Below, in pieces: positions 52,590 to 63,434 of a stretch of DNA of 64,000 nt. The DNA is from Haberlea rhodopensis (taxonomy: Eukaryota; Streptophyta; Magnoliopsida; Lamiales; Gesneriaceae). The number at the start of each line of letters is the position of its first letter. Positions within the stretch are counted from its first letter, which is position 1. Under the pieces are notes generated by a model. It saw only the letters and a program-made list of their open reading frames with translations, was not told where the DNA came from and did not search any database. The position numbers were made by a program, and so were the translations under genes. The DNA lies in NCBI GenBank assembly GCA_907163345.1, contig CAJQUN010001192.1, positions 29,685 through 93,684 on the forward strand, in the 5' to 3' direction.

Positions 52590-54179
52590 CTATTTGCGCC
52601 CTAACCAATGTTTGGTATAGTCGCGTTTTTCGGTAGGCGGTTGGCGCGGACTTCGAGATCTTTGTTGAGCAGTGGGTCTTGACTGAGGGAGTGCTCCAGT
52701 TGCAGGGGATGAATGAGCAGCTGAACTTGACGCTCTCTGAGAAGAGGGAGCAGTTCGACTGGGTTCAGGCAGCCTGCGGATAATTTTAGGAGCAGCAGGC
52801 AGACTGTTGCAGATATCTTGAATTTGAGATGCAAACGCTGCTTGCATGGTGGCCAATTGATCAGTCAAAATCTTTTTGGTGTCGTCAATCTTTTCTCCAA
52901 GAGCCATTGAGGTGGCAGTATGAAGAGATTCATTGTTCTGATTGATCTGAAGACGCGCCTGGCCAATATGAGAAACTGCTTCTGCAACCGCATTCTCAGC
53001 AAAGGTTTGAAGTCTAGTGACAGTAGTAGTTAAACTACTTAGGTCAGCGTAGACTTGCTGAAATTTAGAGTCTGTTTGCTGCTGAAGAGTTCCTAAAACA
53101 AGTGTTGCAGCTCTCTCTTCCTGCTTAAGCTTGTGAACATCATGGGTCAGTGCTGTAATAGCGGTGGAGAGATGAGCTAGCTGGGCAGCGATGTTTGGTG
53201 GCTCGTCCAGAGGGTTTGTGAAGACAAAGAAACCCTCGGATAGTTCCTGATCCATGGACGGATCGCCGGCAAGCATCGGGATATCAGCAGCAGGGGCAAA
53301 CGCAGTTGGAGGAGCAATGACGACTGCAGTGGATGGCAAAATAGTAGCGTCAACATGAGGGGCCGCAGTTGAAGCGGAGATAGCTATATCCATAGTTCCA
53401 GTTTCTTCCACATGCTGAGCATCCAGTTCAGCATTGTCTTGATCAATCTCAGCAGCAGACGCTTGAGTATGATCATTGGAATGAGAGGATTCACTTGGTT
53501 CATTATTTGCAGAGGAGATGGTGACCAGCTGAACCACATTCTGAATAACTGAATCGACATTGGTGTGATCAACAGTCATTTGGTGGGGCTGTTGATCATG
53601 TGGAGAGCTGGGAGCAGAGGATGCTGCCTCCAAAGTTGTTGGTGTGGCGTCTGCTCCAGTAGGAGAGGTCTCCAAAGCAGTAGAAGTAAGCTCCACAGTA
53701 GGAGGGACAACCTCTAAATTTGCAATAGCCATTGGTAGATCTGGCTGATCAGGGCTTGCAATAATTTCAGAAGAGGAGCATGTATGAATCCCAGTGGATA
53801 TGCGAAGATCATGAAGAGCAAGCTCAGCCATTTCCAGCTTGAGGCCTAGAGCGTTTAGAACTGCTCGATCATGATTCGCTGTTCTTGAATGGCCATCAAA
53901 CATTTGAACGCGGGATGTAACAAGATCTTGGAGTCCACCCACATAGTTCATAATCCTAAAGACATCACGCAGCTTCAAACTTTTCTCAGGTTCGGGGATT
54001 TGAAGATAGGTCAGGATTTTGTTTTCATCTTGCTTTGCCTGAGCCAGAATTGGATCGATATCATCAAAGCGAACCTGTACTCGAGCCTTTACCCAACGAT
54101 CAAAAATCTCCAGTTGGGATTCCAGTTGGGCGTTAACGGCATCCATGACCATTTGAATCTCGAATGGATACTGGAGCAA
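52590..54179 (-). CDS. SIRE1 extra ORF, second half
   Basis: A 529-codon minus-strand frame ending at 52590. The first listed codon is TTG, so the real frame probably continues from the upstream ORF (54133-55296) through a one-base change near 54150-54180. It is rich in Ser, Thr and Ala. A long heptad-like helical stretch (about residues 340-470; LKQEERAATLVLGTLQQQTD begins it) suggests a coiled coil. The C-terminus is basic (RSRSPRQPPTEKR). No signal peptide or membrane segment is visible. Extra ORFs after pol in SIRE elements are often called env-like, but nothing seen here supports a membrane glycoprotein. Confidence 0.8.
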   Translation of the reverse strand: MLQYPFEIQMVMDAVNAQLESQLEIFDRWVKARVQVRFDDIDPILAQAKQDENKILTYLQIPEPEKSLKLRDVFRIMNYVGGLQDLVTSRVQMFDGHSRTANHDRAVLNALGLKLEMAELALHDLRISTGIHTCSSSEIIASPDQPDLPMAIANLEVVPPTVELTSTALETSPTGADATPTTLEAASSAPSSPHDQQPHQMTVDHTNVDSVIQNVVQLVTISSANNEPSESSHSNDHTQASAAEIDQDNAELDAQHVEETGTMDIAISASTAAPHVDATILPSTAVVIAPPTAFAPAADIPMLAGDPSMDQELSEGFFVFTNPLDEPPNIAAQLAHLSTAITALTHDVHKLKQEERAATLVLGTLQQQTDSKFQQVYADLSSLTTTVTRLQTFAENAVAEAVSHIGQARLQINQNNESLHTATSMALGEKIDDTKKILTDQLATMQAAFASQIQDICNSLPAAPKIIRRLPEPSRTAPSSQRASSSAAHSSPATGALPQSRPTAQQRSRSPRQPPTEKRDYTKHWLGRK

Positions 54180-55296
54180 TAAGAGATTTTCCTTTGTCAG
54201 CTGGAGTGGCCTTGGGATGACAGTAAGGACACGTAGACTTGGGTGTCCTGAAGCTGATGGAGCCTGGAGCCTGCTGAGAGCTCACCTGAACTGAAGGAGT
54301 GTCTATTAAGGGAGCAGACACCATGGCTAATACAGCAGTGGGTTCCCCAGTTGAAGGGATGACAGGGCTGGGTTCTCTGTCAGAAATAACACCTGTAGGT
54401 CCGGCAGAGGAAATAGTGTCAGATGTGGCAGTGTCTCTCTGACGGGCAACTATAGGAGCAATTTTTCTGGTCCTTGGCTTCTTAGGAGGAGGAGGAGGAG
54501 GAGGAGACTCAGCGGATTCAGAGACAGTCTGTTCCGAGTCACTAATGACTTGAGTTAAACGGCGCTTTGTGGCTCCACCTTCTCTGCCACTTCGTTGGCG
54601 ATGAAGCTGAAGGTACTTGTGAGTGATGAGTCTCCCTGGATGAAGATGAGAGAGAGCTCCTGTCTTGATGTGTTTGCTCTCAAATAGACTGCTTAGAGGG
54701 AGAGCAAAACCGGATTGACCTTTGCCAGATACGACGAGACTAGTCAGTATTTGAAATAGTACAGCTGACCAGTTGATCTCCAACCCTTTGCATATGGCGC
54801 TCATGACGTCAAACTTCTCAGGGGTAATTATATCAAATGATCCTGCCTTACAGAGGATCCCCTTTGAGATGATGTCTGCCAGTTGTCGATAGTGGCTCTT
54901 CATTAAAACCTTCCTGAAGGGAGGTCGTTGAATACGATGGTCAGAGTCCGACACTGTGAGCCGCATCTCTTCTCTCAGGTCTGCCGGAATAGTCGAAAAG
55001 TCAGAGAGTCCAGTGGAGGGTAGGCACAGGTGAGTGGCAAACTCTGGTTGAGTGATGGTGACTGACTGCCCAGAGATGGATGCCACAACGGTGTCATCCA
55101 CAACAGTTGCTGTGGCAAAGAATTCTTGTAGTTCATCCTGGTAAAATGAGGGAGCCTGGCTTAGGATCACTAATAGCCCTGAGGAATCCAGCTTTTGAAT
55201 CAAATCCTTTGTTTCCTCATCAGATGAAGTGTATATGGAGTTAAAGTCGACGTGAACAGCATTTGTGATAAAACTTGGTTGAACAGTCTTCGTCAT
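54133..55296 (-). CDS. SIRE1 extra ORF, first half
   Basis: The ATG at 55296 opens 387 codons. Residues 1-235 look like one globular, mainly helical domain (WSAVLFQILTSLVVSGKGQS near residues 175-195). A linker with seven prolines and KKPRTRK (about 258-275), a possible nuclear localisation signal, follows. Near the end is a C-x2-C-H motif (STCPYCHPKATPADKGK). The N-terminal domain recalls the retrotransposon-linked 'putative plant transposon protein' family; I cannot confirm this without a search. The stop at 54133 is probably produced by a frame change. Joined length would be about 900 residues. Confidence 0.8.
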   Translation of the reverse strand: MTKTVQPSFITNAVHVDFNSIYTSSDEETKDLIQKLDSSGLLVILSQAPSFYQDELQEFFATATVVDDTVVASISGQSVTITQPEFATHLCLPSTGLSDFSTIPADLREEMRLTVSDSDHRIQRPPFRKVLMKSHYRQLADIISKGILCKAGSFDIITPEKFDVMSAICKGLEINWSAVLFQILTSLVVSGKGQSGFALPLSSLFESKHIKTGALSHLHPGRLITHKYLQLHRQRSGREGGATKRRLTQVISDSEQTVSESAESPPPPPPPKKPRTRKIAPIVARQRDTATSDTISSAGPTGVISDREPSPVIPSTGEPTAVLAMVSAPLIDTPSVQVSSQQAPGSISFRTPKSTCPYCHPKATPADKGKSLIAPVSIRDSNGHGCR

Positions 55297-55831
55297 TTTG
55301 AATGATTTAGGTGAAGAAGCAGCAGCAATCTGTTAAAGGAAATTTTCTGAAAGAAACGATTTCAGCAGTAAGATGTTTGGAGAAGATGAAGAGGAGAAAA
55401 ACTAAAGGCGGTGAAAAAGGAAGTATATGTAACGTCGTACTGTAGATGAGCGGACACATGTATACGTGGCAATCATCTAACGATTAGAAAGATTTTAACC
55501 AAAAATTAAAAGGACAGGATTTAGGCGGGAGTGAAATAATTTATTTTACACAAAAGTAATTTTGAATTCCGACGTTCATTAGGTTAATTAGTATCGAGGG
55601 TTATTTTTGTCAAAGCTTATTTGGTAACATCAACTGGTATGTGGGGTTCGACTGGTAGGAAAACATCTACTGGATGCAGAGTCCTACTGGTACGAATACT
55701 CCCACTGCAGTTGACCATTGTATTACCAGCTTAGCTTAAATAACCATGATAAAATTAAAACAGAAATTCCCCCTAAATAGATGCAATTAAACTAACAAAT
55801 TCCCCCTGAATCCATTACCCAATCAAAATAA
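55297..55831 (-). mobile_element. SIRE1 spacer between pol and extra ORF
   Basis: The spacer is non-coding. Two GGGGGAATTT tracts on the minus strand (about 55768-55778 and 55800-55810) lie shortly after the pol stop. CAACTGGTA/CCAGTAGGA-like boxes occur at 55620-55700. The spacer may hold a promoter or splice site for the extra ORF; none can be named with confidence. Confidence 0.6.
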
Positions 55832-58275
55832 TCAAGAAGTAATTTCAATTAAACCAAGAATATTTCGAAAGTAAGAAAACTTAGCGTCCGGTAGGGGTTT
55901 TGTGAAGATGTCTGCTGCCTGTTGTTCTGTGGAAATGTACTCCAGCCGTATTTCCTTCTTCATAACATGATCTCTGATGAAATGATGACGAATGTCAATA
56001 TGTTTAGTACGAGTATGAAGAACTGGATTGTATGTAATGGCAATGGCAGACGTATTGTCACAGAAAATAGGAGCCTCTGTGGACTCAATTCCATAGTCTC
56101 TGAGTTGTTGCTGAATCCAGAGCAGTTGGGCACAGCAGCTTCCAGCAGCAAGGTACTCTGCCTCTGCAGTGGAGGTTGCGATGGATGTCTGTTTCTTGCA
56201 TCCCCATGATATTAATCGATCACCAAGAAATTGACAATATCCACTGGTGCTTTTCCTGTCAATTTTACATCCAGCATAGTCAGCATCTGAGTATCCAATG
56301 AGATTAAAGGTTGAGTCTCTTGGATACCATAGACCAACATTCTCGGTTCCTTTTAAGTATTTTAGGATCCTCTTGACAGCAGTGAAGTGCGACTGCTTGG
56401 GATTTGCTTGAAACCGGGCGCACATACATACTGCAAACATAATATCGGGTCTGCTGGCTGTCAAGTATAGTAAAGATCCGATCATGCCTCGATACATTGT
56501 AACTTCGACTGGTATTCCTGAATTATCCAAGTCGAGTTTGGCAGATGAGCTCATTGGTGTAGCAGCAGCTGAGCTGGTACTCATTCCATATTTCTTCAGT
56601 AGCTCTTTGGTGTACTTGGACTGATTTATCAGAATTCCTTCACTAGATTGCTTGACTTGCAATCCTAAGAAAAATGATAACTCTCCCATCATGCTCATCT
56701 CAAATTTTTCCTGCATGATTTTAGAAAATCTTTCGCATAGTTTTGGGTTAGTACTCCCGAAGATAATATCATCAACATATATTTGAACTAGCAACGTATG
56801 ATCTCCCTTTGTAAATTTAAAAAGGGTCTTGTCCACCGTGCCAATAACAAAGTTGTGCTCTGTCAAATATTTTGATAAAGTTTCATACCAGGCACGGGGA
56901 GCTTGCTTTAGACCATACAGAGCTTTATTCAGTCGGAAAACATGAGATGGCTGCTGATGGTTTTCAAATCCAGGAGGTTGTTCAACATAAACTTCTTCCT
57001 GGAGTTTGCCGTTAAGAAATGCACTCTTAACATCCATCTGATAGACTTTAAAGTCTTTAAATGCAGCAAATGCAAGAAATATGCGAATTGCTTCTAATCG
57101 TGCTACAGGGGCAAAGGTTTCATCGAAATCAATGCCTTCTTCCTGTCTGTAGCCCTGTGCAACTAATCTTGCTTTATTTCTAATTACTGTTCCATTTTCG
57201 TCTAATTTATTTCTAAATACCCATTTGGTGCCAATTACAGTGTGATGCTGTGGTCGTGGTACTAGATACCATACTCTGTTTCGCTCAAACTGGTTTAGTT
57301 CTTCCTGCATTGCTTCTACCCAACTTGGGTCTAATATAGCTTCATCAATCTTCTTAGGTTCTATATGAGATATGAATGCAGCATGAAGAAATTCGTTAAT
57401 CATTTGTCCTCTGGTGCGTAGAGGAGCAAGAGGGTTACCGATGACCTGCTCGGGTGGATGATCCTTCTTCCACCGGAGCGAAGGTCCTAGTGGGTTGAGT
57501 TCTTCAGTTGACTGGATGTGGGTAGGTAAATCAGAGATTCTGATTGACCCATCTTTCTCATTGGTTCCTTCAACTGCAGTAGAGGTGGATGCCACTGTTT
57601 CATTGATGGCTGGCTGCAGTGCTTGTTGGCCTGCAGACTCCTCTGCTTGAGCTTCAGGGATTTCTGGTTCTAAGGAGCAGTCAGCCCTGCTTCTGTAATC
57701 AATCTCATCATCAACATTTTCGTCAATATAAGTGCTTTCCAGTCGATTACTCAAGTTGTTTATTTGTATATCGGATAGTGTACAGTCAGTAGGTTCATCA
57801 AATTTTACATGCACTGATTCTTCTACATTAAGAGTTCTATTATTAAATACTCTGAATGCCTTACTAACTGTAGAATAGCCAAGAAATATTCCAGCATCAG
57901 ATTTGGCATCAAAGGCGGTGAGATGAGTCTTTCCATTGTTGTGAATAAAACATTTGCAACCAAACACATGGAAATAAGAAATATTTGGCTTACTGCCATT
58001 CCAGATCTCATAAGGGGTTTTATTTGCTCGCTTATTAATCATCGATCTGTTCTGCGTATAACATGCTGTGTTGACAGCTTCTGCCCAAAATTTCTGCGAT
58101 ATTTCTGATTCCGCGAGCATAGTTCGCGCAGCTTCTTCAAAGTGCGGTTCCTACGCTCAGCAACTCCATTTTGTTGAGGAGTTCTAGCTGCAGAGTATTC
58201 GTGTTTAATGCCAAGGTCATCTAGATATGATTCGAGTGATTGATTGGTGAACTCAGTACCTTTATCACTGCGAAT
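55832..58275 (-). CDS. SIRE1 integrase C-terminal part, RT and RNase H
   Basis: The listed ORF starts at 58120, but the same frame is open and integrase-like up to about 58275 (IRSDKGTEF, then TPQQNGVAERRNRT). Counting from 58120, RT has QMDVKSAFLNG with catalytic D363 and YVDD at 448-451. RNase H has GYSDADYAG and the STAEAEYLAA and DNTSAI blocks. The natural stop is at 55832-55834. The 762-codon piece has no internal stop and all RT catalytic residues are intact. The frame upstream breaks near 58275. Confidence 0.94.
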
Positions 58276-59081
58276 TTATCTATCCCACACGATTTCTCAT
58301 TTTGGAGTCTTTTCAGTAATTTGATCAGCTTTGGAGTAGCCTGATCTTTACCACTTAGGAACAAGACCCACGTGAAACGAGTGTAATCGTCTATTAACAC
58401 TAGGGTGTACTTCATTCCCCCTAGACTTGTTACTGGTATAGGACCAAACAGATCCATATGCAGCAACTCTAGGCACCGAGAAGAAGATTTACTCCCTTTG
58501 TTCTTAAAGGAGGATCTGATTTGCTTACCGAGTTGGCATGCTGCACAGATCTTGTCCTTTGAGAACTCAATTTGGGGCAGTCCAACAACTAGATCAAGTT
58601 TACGCAGACTAGCAATAGTTTTAAAATTTAAGTGACTCAACCGTTTGTGCCAAAGCCAATTTTTGGAAGAATTCTGGGCAGCTAAGCAAGTAAAGGAAGT
58701 AGGCTGATTAAGATTCCAATCAATTTTATATGTGTTATCATGCCTTCTTCCTATAAGTAATACATTGCCATCAGTAGATTTAATTATGCATGAATGCTGA
58801 TTGAATTCTACGGAATGACCATTGTCACATAATTGACTTATGCTAATCAAATTATAGCATAGATTTTCAACTAAGAGAATATCTTTAATGATGAGATTAC
58901 CGTAGATAATCTTACCCTTACCTACGGTTCTACCTTTCGCGTTATCTCCAAACGTTATTCTGGGTCCAGTGGAGTCCACTAGTTCAGACAATAAGCTTGC
59001 ATTTCCTGTCATATGTCTAGAGCACCCGCTGTCTAGGAACCATTCTGAGCTCCGAACTGGATGCATTCTAGTTTCCTGCAA
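58221..59081 (-). CDS. SIRE1 protease and integrase N-terminal part
   Basis: The protease motif WFLDSGCSRHMTG is near residue 14. The pre-integrase zinc region follows (LWHKRLSHLNFKT, then CAACQLGKQ), then the first catalytic Asp of the core (LLHMDLFGPI). At about 58275 the frame shifts by a base or two and the last ~18 residues are off-frame; the core continues in the frame of the next ORF. The copia order of protease, integrase and RT is clear. Confidence 0.92.
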   Translation of the reverse strand: MQETRMHPVRSSEWFLDSGCSRHMTGNASLLSELVDSTGPRITFGDNAKGRTVGKGKIIYGNLIIKDILLVENLCYNLISISQLCDNGHSVEFNQHSCIIKSTDGNVLLIGRRHDNTYKIDWNLNQPTSFTCLAAQNSSKNWLWHKRLSHLNFKTIASLRKLDLVVGLPQIEFSKDKICAACQLGKQIRSSFKNKGSKSSSRCLELLHMDLFGPIPVTSLGGMKYTLVLIDDYTRFTWVLFLSGKDQATPKLIKLLKRLQNEKSCGIDKFAVIKVLSSPINHSNHI

Positions 59082-60056
59082 TTAACGCGATAGACTGATT
59101 GGTACCCAATCCTACTTGGGTCCTGATAGGATTAGTCCTTTCGGAACCCACACTTGTATGACCTGAATGACTTAGGTCGTGTGTGTTCTGAAATGTGTGT
59201 GCATTTATACATGTAGGTGATGATTTTAGCTTGGAGTGTGATAATATGTGTATGCATGCGCTTTTGGTTTGTAGTTCCTGTTATTTAGCATATACCTCCT
59301 TCTGAACAGGTTTACAGTTGTAGTACCAGTTGGGTTTAACCTCTCTAGCTGCTCGACCAGTGGTTTTAAGTTCATTTCTGAACTTTGCCTTGGTTTAGCT
59401 TCTTTGAGTGGTTCTACATAACCGATACCTCTGTGCTGTACCTGTTCTTTGATGAGTGTTGCTTTAACAGGTTCTTTGACCAGTTCATATGGGTCATATA
59501 CTGTGCTAGATCTTACAAAGTTCATTGATTGAACCTTGCCTTTTGTTAGACACAGTTGAGGCTCATTACCAGATGATCTGCTGTCATTGCTATTAAAGCC
59601 TATGCCAGTTAATATCACCAGCAAGCCTTATAGACTCAAGCATTTCATCCTTTCTGGTAGTCGACGCATTCCAAGTGCTAACCAGTTTGCTGAGTTTCTG
59701 GTACGCATACTTGGCTTCATCTCTTTCTTTCACTAGGCGACTGGCTGCTTCCCTTAAGCAATTCAACTCCCTTGATTGTTCACAATCAAGTTTGTTTTCA
59801 AGCATTTAGTTGGAATTGAGTGCTCAGTCTTATAGCTTTCAAAAGATTCGTATAGCGTCTGATACTCATTTATCATGTCCTGCAATGCATTGGTGAGTTC
59901 ATGATGTGTAATTCAGATAGGTTGGTTTCATGTACCTCATTTTCATCATTCGCCATTAAGCAGTGGACTTCTTCGTCTCACTCTCGCTGGATGAGCTATT
60001 TGACTCCTCTGATTCTGATTCAGAATCAGCCCATTTGCTCTTACTATCTTCTGCCA
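59082..60056 (-). pseudogene. SIRE1 gag-pol linker, fragmented
   Basis: It is read in pieces (59593-59805 with a coiled-coil-like LVKERDEAKYAYQKLSKL; 59226-59624 with a VEQLERLNPTGT block), separated by frame changes. SIRE elements typically have such a long helical segment between nucleocapsid and protease. No catalytic motif is expected or seen. Confidence 0.7.
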
Positions 60057-60422
60057 CTAAAACCTTTTGATCTCTGTCCCGTTTGGATGTTCTTCTGGTT
60101 TCCTTGGATTTTCTGTAATCCTTGGATCCTCTTTTGTGATCATCCTTTTTGGGTTTAGGACAGTCTTGCGATGAAGTGCCCTGGTTTGAGACAGTTGAAG
60201 CATACTCGCTCTTCTTCTTCTGAATTTCCTTTGGAGCTTTGCCTTCGAGGAATATGATTGATAAGGTCTCTGGTTCTTCTTCATGAATTTTCCAAATTTC
60301 TTTACGAACATTGCATCGACATCGTTACACATCTTCTCTGGAGTCATTTCGGTAGGAGTAGGCAGAGACTCAGATGCAGTGAGAGCTTTTGTTGGGTTGA
60401 CTTGAACTTGGTTCATCTTCAA
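60057..60422 (-). pseudogene. SIRE1 nucleocapsid part, frame-shifted
   Basis: The listed frame carries the KNQRPYQSYSSKAKLQRKF region, but the zinc knuckle is in another frame. At about 60165-60205 the minus strand encodes CFNCLKPGHF and then a Cys that needs a one-base shift to complete CX2CX4HX4C. At least two frame changes occur here. A Ser/Glu-rich segment near 59965-60020 follows the knuckle. Confidence 0.78.
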
Positions 60423-61101
60423 CCCGAATGCCTAATTCGAATTCATAGGCTTTTAAATCAGCAAACAAATCATGTAGATCTATCTTGTTGATATCCTTCG
60501 ATTCTCTCATAGCAATGGTCTTGACATCCCATTCTCTTGGTAGACCTCTCATCACTTTGAGAGTGACTTCTCTGTTGGGTAACTCCTTACCCAGACTGCT
60601 TAGTTCATTTACTATTCCAGTCACTCTTTCATCGTACTCATTGAGAGTTTCTCCATTTATCATTTTGATATGCTCAAACTTCTGCAAAGCCACAGTAAGC
60701 TTGTTCTCTTTGGTTTGATCATTTCCTTCACAGAGTTGAGCAATCTTCTCCCAGATTTCTTTGGCTGTTGGGCACATTTTGATTTTGTTAAACATATTTT
60801 TGTCCAAAGTTTTGAACAAAATATCTTTAGCAACATTGTCTAGATTTGCTTTTTTCTTGTCTTCATTTGACCATTGAGATCTTTCCTTTTCTACCATTTG
60901 TGGATCACCACTTGTGATAGAAGCAGCTGTATTGACTTTCATGATTTTCAACGGTCCTTCGGTGATCACATACCACATATCATCATCTTGAGCACTTAGA
61001 TGTGCTTGCATGCGGATCCTCCAGTCATCATATTCGTCTTTCTTGAACATTGGAATTTTGCTGAATGAGGCCATCAGTTTTGGTGAATGGTAATTTCTCA
61101 A
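60370..61101 (-). CDS. SIRE1 gag (capsid part)
   Basis: A 243-codon frame starting 17 nt after the primer-binding site. It has the copia gag features: FKKDEYDDWRIRMQAHL near residues 19-35 and the UBN2-like block AKEIWEKIAQLCEGNDQTKE near 113-132. It ends at a frame change near 60410, after LGIRVEDE. The gene continues in the next frame with the nucleocapsid part. Confidence 0.93.
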   Translation of the reverse strand: MRNYHSPKLMASFSKIPMFKKDEYDDWRIRMQAHLSAQDDDMWYVITEGPLKIMKVNTAASITSGDPQMVEKERSQWSNEDKKKANLDNVAKDILFKTLDKNMFNKIKMCPTAKEIWEKIAQLCEGNDQTKENKLTVALQKFEHIKMINGETLNEYDERVTGIVNELSSLGKELPNREVTLKVMRGLPREWDVKTIAMRESKDINKIDLHDLFADLKAYEFELGIRVEDEPSSSQPNKSSHCI

Positions 61102-61117
61102 GATTGAGAAGACCTAA

Positions 61118-61129
61118 GCTCTGATACCA
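61118..61129 (-). promoter_or_regulatory. Primer-binding site of SIRE1 (tRNA-iMet)
   Basis: The plus strand reads GCTCTGATACCA, the reverse of TGGTATCAGAGC, 2 nt from the LTR edge. Confidence 0.92.
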
Positions 61130-61131
61130 CT

Positions 61132-62575
61132 TGTTAGGATCGGGGTAGTGTTTAGAAGGGGGGGGTTGAATAAACACTAGATATAATTTCGATTTCTTTT
61201 CGGTTAACTGTAAACTGTTAAGTGTTACAGTTGCTTCTCAATAACAGGCAAGTCAGTAGACACTTATTATAGTGCGGAAGACGTCTACCAAACTTGTGAG
61301 GAATAAAACTGAAGTAATAAAGCAGTAAACGAATAACACGAGAGTTGTTTCTGGAAGTTCGAAGCACAACGCTTCTACGTCTCCCCTTCTTCCTTTGCAG
61401 GAAGGATTCACTAGAAGACTTGGTTTACACTTTACAGTATACAACCTCCTTAGGCACTAACACACTTGGCCTAAACTCCTAGCAATCACACTCTTCTTAT
61501 CTTTTGGATACAAGTGATTTTACAACACTCTCTACAGAATAAAACTTTCTAGCTTTGAGAGTTTCTGAGCAGCAGACTTAATTGAAAATAATCTGTCACA
61601 GATTCAGTTTTGCGGTTTGTCTGCTCTTTGCTGAACGTTTGAAATATCAGTCGTATAGCTTTCTTGCTTTGAAGTATTTCTCTTAGTTTGAAAGTTGCTC
61701 AGCACTTCTTCATTCTCTGTTTGGACGTATTTATAGGTTTGTTGTCCAACGGTAGCCTTTTTGTATATGGAATGGATTGGCTTTCCAAATACCTGTTGTC
61801 TTCTTTCCTATTTTGGAAAACAACGGCTCTTTTCACTCTGACGGTAATGGTGGCGGAGATATAGCAGGGTGCGCCGCTCTGTTGTACCTTTGTCAGAGAA
61901 TGTTGTACTTACTTTGTCTTGTTGCTTAGACTTCTGCTGGTTTCTTTGTTCAACTGGTCGTTCATCCTCTTAAGACCAGTTGATGTCCTTGTTCAGTGAG
62001 AGACTTTGCAGTTGATAGTTATCCAGTTTATATCTTCACCCGGTTGATGTCTTCATCCGGTTGATGTCTTTACTAGTTGATAACTTGTCCGTTGGTGTCT
62101 ATCCAGTTGATGTCTTCATCCGGTTGATGACTTTATCCGGTTGATGACTTTATTCAGTTGATGTCTTCATCCGGTTGATGACTTGATCCGGTTGATGTCT
62201 CTATCCAGTTGATGTCTTCATCCGGTTGATGACTTTATCCGGTTGATGACTTTATCCGGTTGATGTCTCTATCCAGTTGATGACTTCATCCGGTTGATGA
62301 CTTTATCCGGTTGATGACTTTATCCGGTTGATGTCTCTATCCAGTTGATGACTTTATCCGGTTGATGACTTTATCCGTTGATGACTTTATCCGGTTGATG
62401 TCTCTATCCAGTTGATGACTTCATCCGGTGATGACTTTATCCGGTTGATGTCTCTATCCAGTTGATGTCTCTATCCAGTTGTGTCTTCATCCGGTTGATG
62501 TCTTTAGCACCCGTTGATCTTTAATATCCAGTAGGTGTTTGTAATCACCAAAACTTAGAAATCGTTTTCCCAACA
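61132..62575 (-). mobile_element. SIRE1 5' LTR (right)
   Basis: 1444 bp, matching the left LTR along its length. It is 8 bp shorter, because of eight separate one-base deletions, most of them in runs of two or more identical bases. It contains the 17-bp array at 62037-62520. Confidence 0.95.
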
Positions 62576-62738
62576 AACAACATATTCCAATTATGAACAC
62601 ATATCATAAACGCACATAGCATATAGTTGTGCCATACAACACTAACTACCATCATGCATAAGTATGTTCTTCACATTCCATTAACTGTTCCTAGGCCCTC
62701 AACAGCCCCAAAGAGCAAACCTGGCTCTGATACCACTA
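62576..62738 (-). mobile_element. CHR4 leader with tRNA-iMet primer-binding site
   Basis: GCTCTGATACCA at 62724-62735 is the reversed primer site, 3 nt from the LTR. Next to it is non-coding leader, cut by SIRE1 at the AACAA duplication and continuing at 50302 leftwards. Confidence 0.75.
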
Positions 62739-63434
62739 TGTAAGGACCCCCGTGCCCTTAACCCGTTATTAGTGTATTAATCCATAACATTTGTGCACAC
62801 ATCCATAATATAATGGGGGAAAAGCCATATGCAAGTATAACATCATATACTATCCAGAATATTTCTTGCATTTGATCCACATATTCAAATTTCCCAACTA
62901 AGATCAATTACATATCATGCACTCTCATAATACACTACCATGCTCTCAGTTCATTTGGCTATTCCGTATTCAATGCATGCAAACTAAATGAAGAGAGAAA
63001 AGTCATTGCCCATTTATACATTCCATATACACGTAAAAACGTACTCACATGAGAGCACGCAATGAATAAACGTGTATCTAATGTATAAGATACTCTACCG
63101 AATGGGGTTATTGATACTTCGATCCTGGAAGCAACCACCATTGCACCGCTCGATCTCAACTCTGGAGCTACGTACTCAATCAACCAGCTCTGGTACTTTC
63201 AATCTTGGAAGTACCCCAACTCGACAGCCCGACCTCACTCCAAGCTACCGCTTCACCGTTATTACCTGCCACAACAGAGACACCACCACACGAGTGAGAA
63301 TACAATACCACAATCCATAATCATAATATTACAGTTCATAATTTATAGAATGTAATGCCATGAATTAAATTATACTCCCTGGATGGTATCATTCTCATCC
63401 GGTCCCCCTGTATTGTCACTGTTCTCAAAATAAC
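62739..63434 (-). mobile_element. CHR4 5' LTR, partial (SOLO2 family)
   Basis: The plus strand reads TGTAAGGACCCCCGTGCCC and follows 14309-15023 of SOLO2. CHR5 interrupts it at ...CTCAAAATAAC. It is shorter than SOLO2 over the same stretch by many one-base gaps. Confidence 0.88.

Larger units (their letters stand above)
50308..62575 (-). mobile_element. SIRE1: large copia element with extra 3' ORF
   Basis: LTRs are 50308-51759 (3') and 61132-62575 (5'), flanked by AACAA at 50303-50307 and 62576-62580. On the minus strand the order is LTR, tRNA-iMet primer site, gag, protease, integrase, RT/RNase H, extra ORF, polypurine tract and LTR. The total of 12.3 kb and the added ORF after pol fit the SIRE/Maximus lineage of copia. 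By eye the LTRs differ by about four substitutions and eight one-base deletions, all eight in the right copy. Confidence 0.95.

Noticed and set aside
52590..55296. Envelope gene in SIRE1
   Set aside because: No signal peptide, membrane segment or glycoprotein-like cysteine pattern is visible in the extra ORF.
59901..60158. Plus-strand ORFs opposite SIRE1 gag and pol (also 53889-54182, 58405-58635 and 60258-60718)
   Set aside because: They are antisense shadows of well-supported coding frames with no features of their own.
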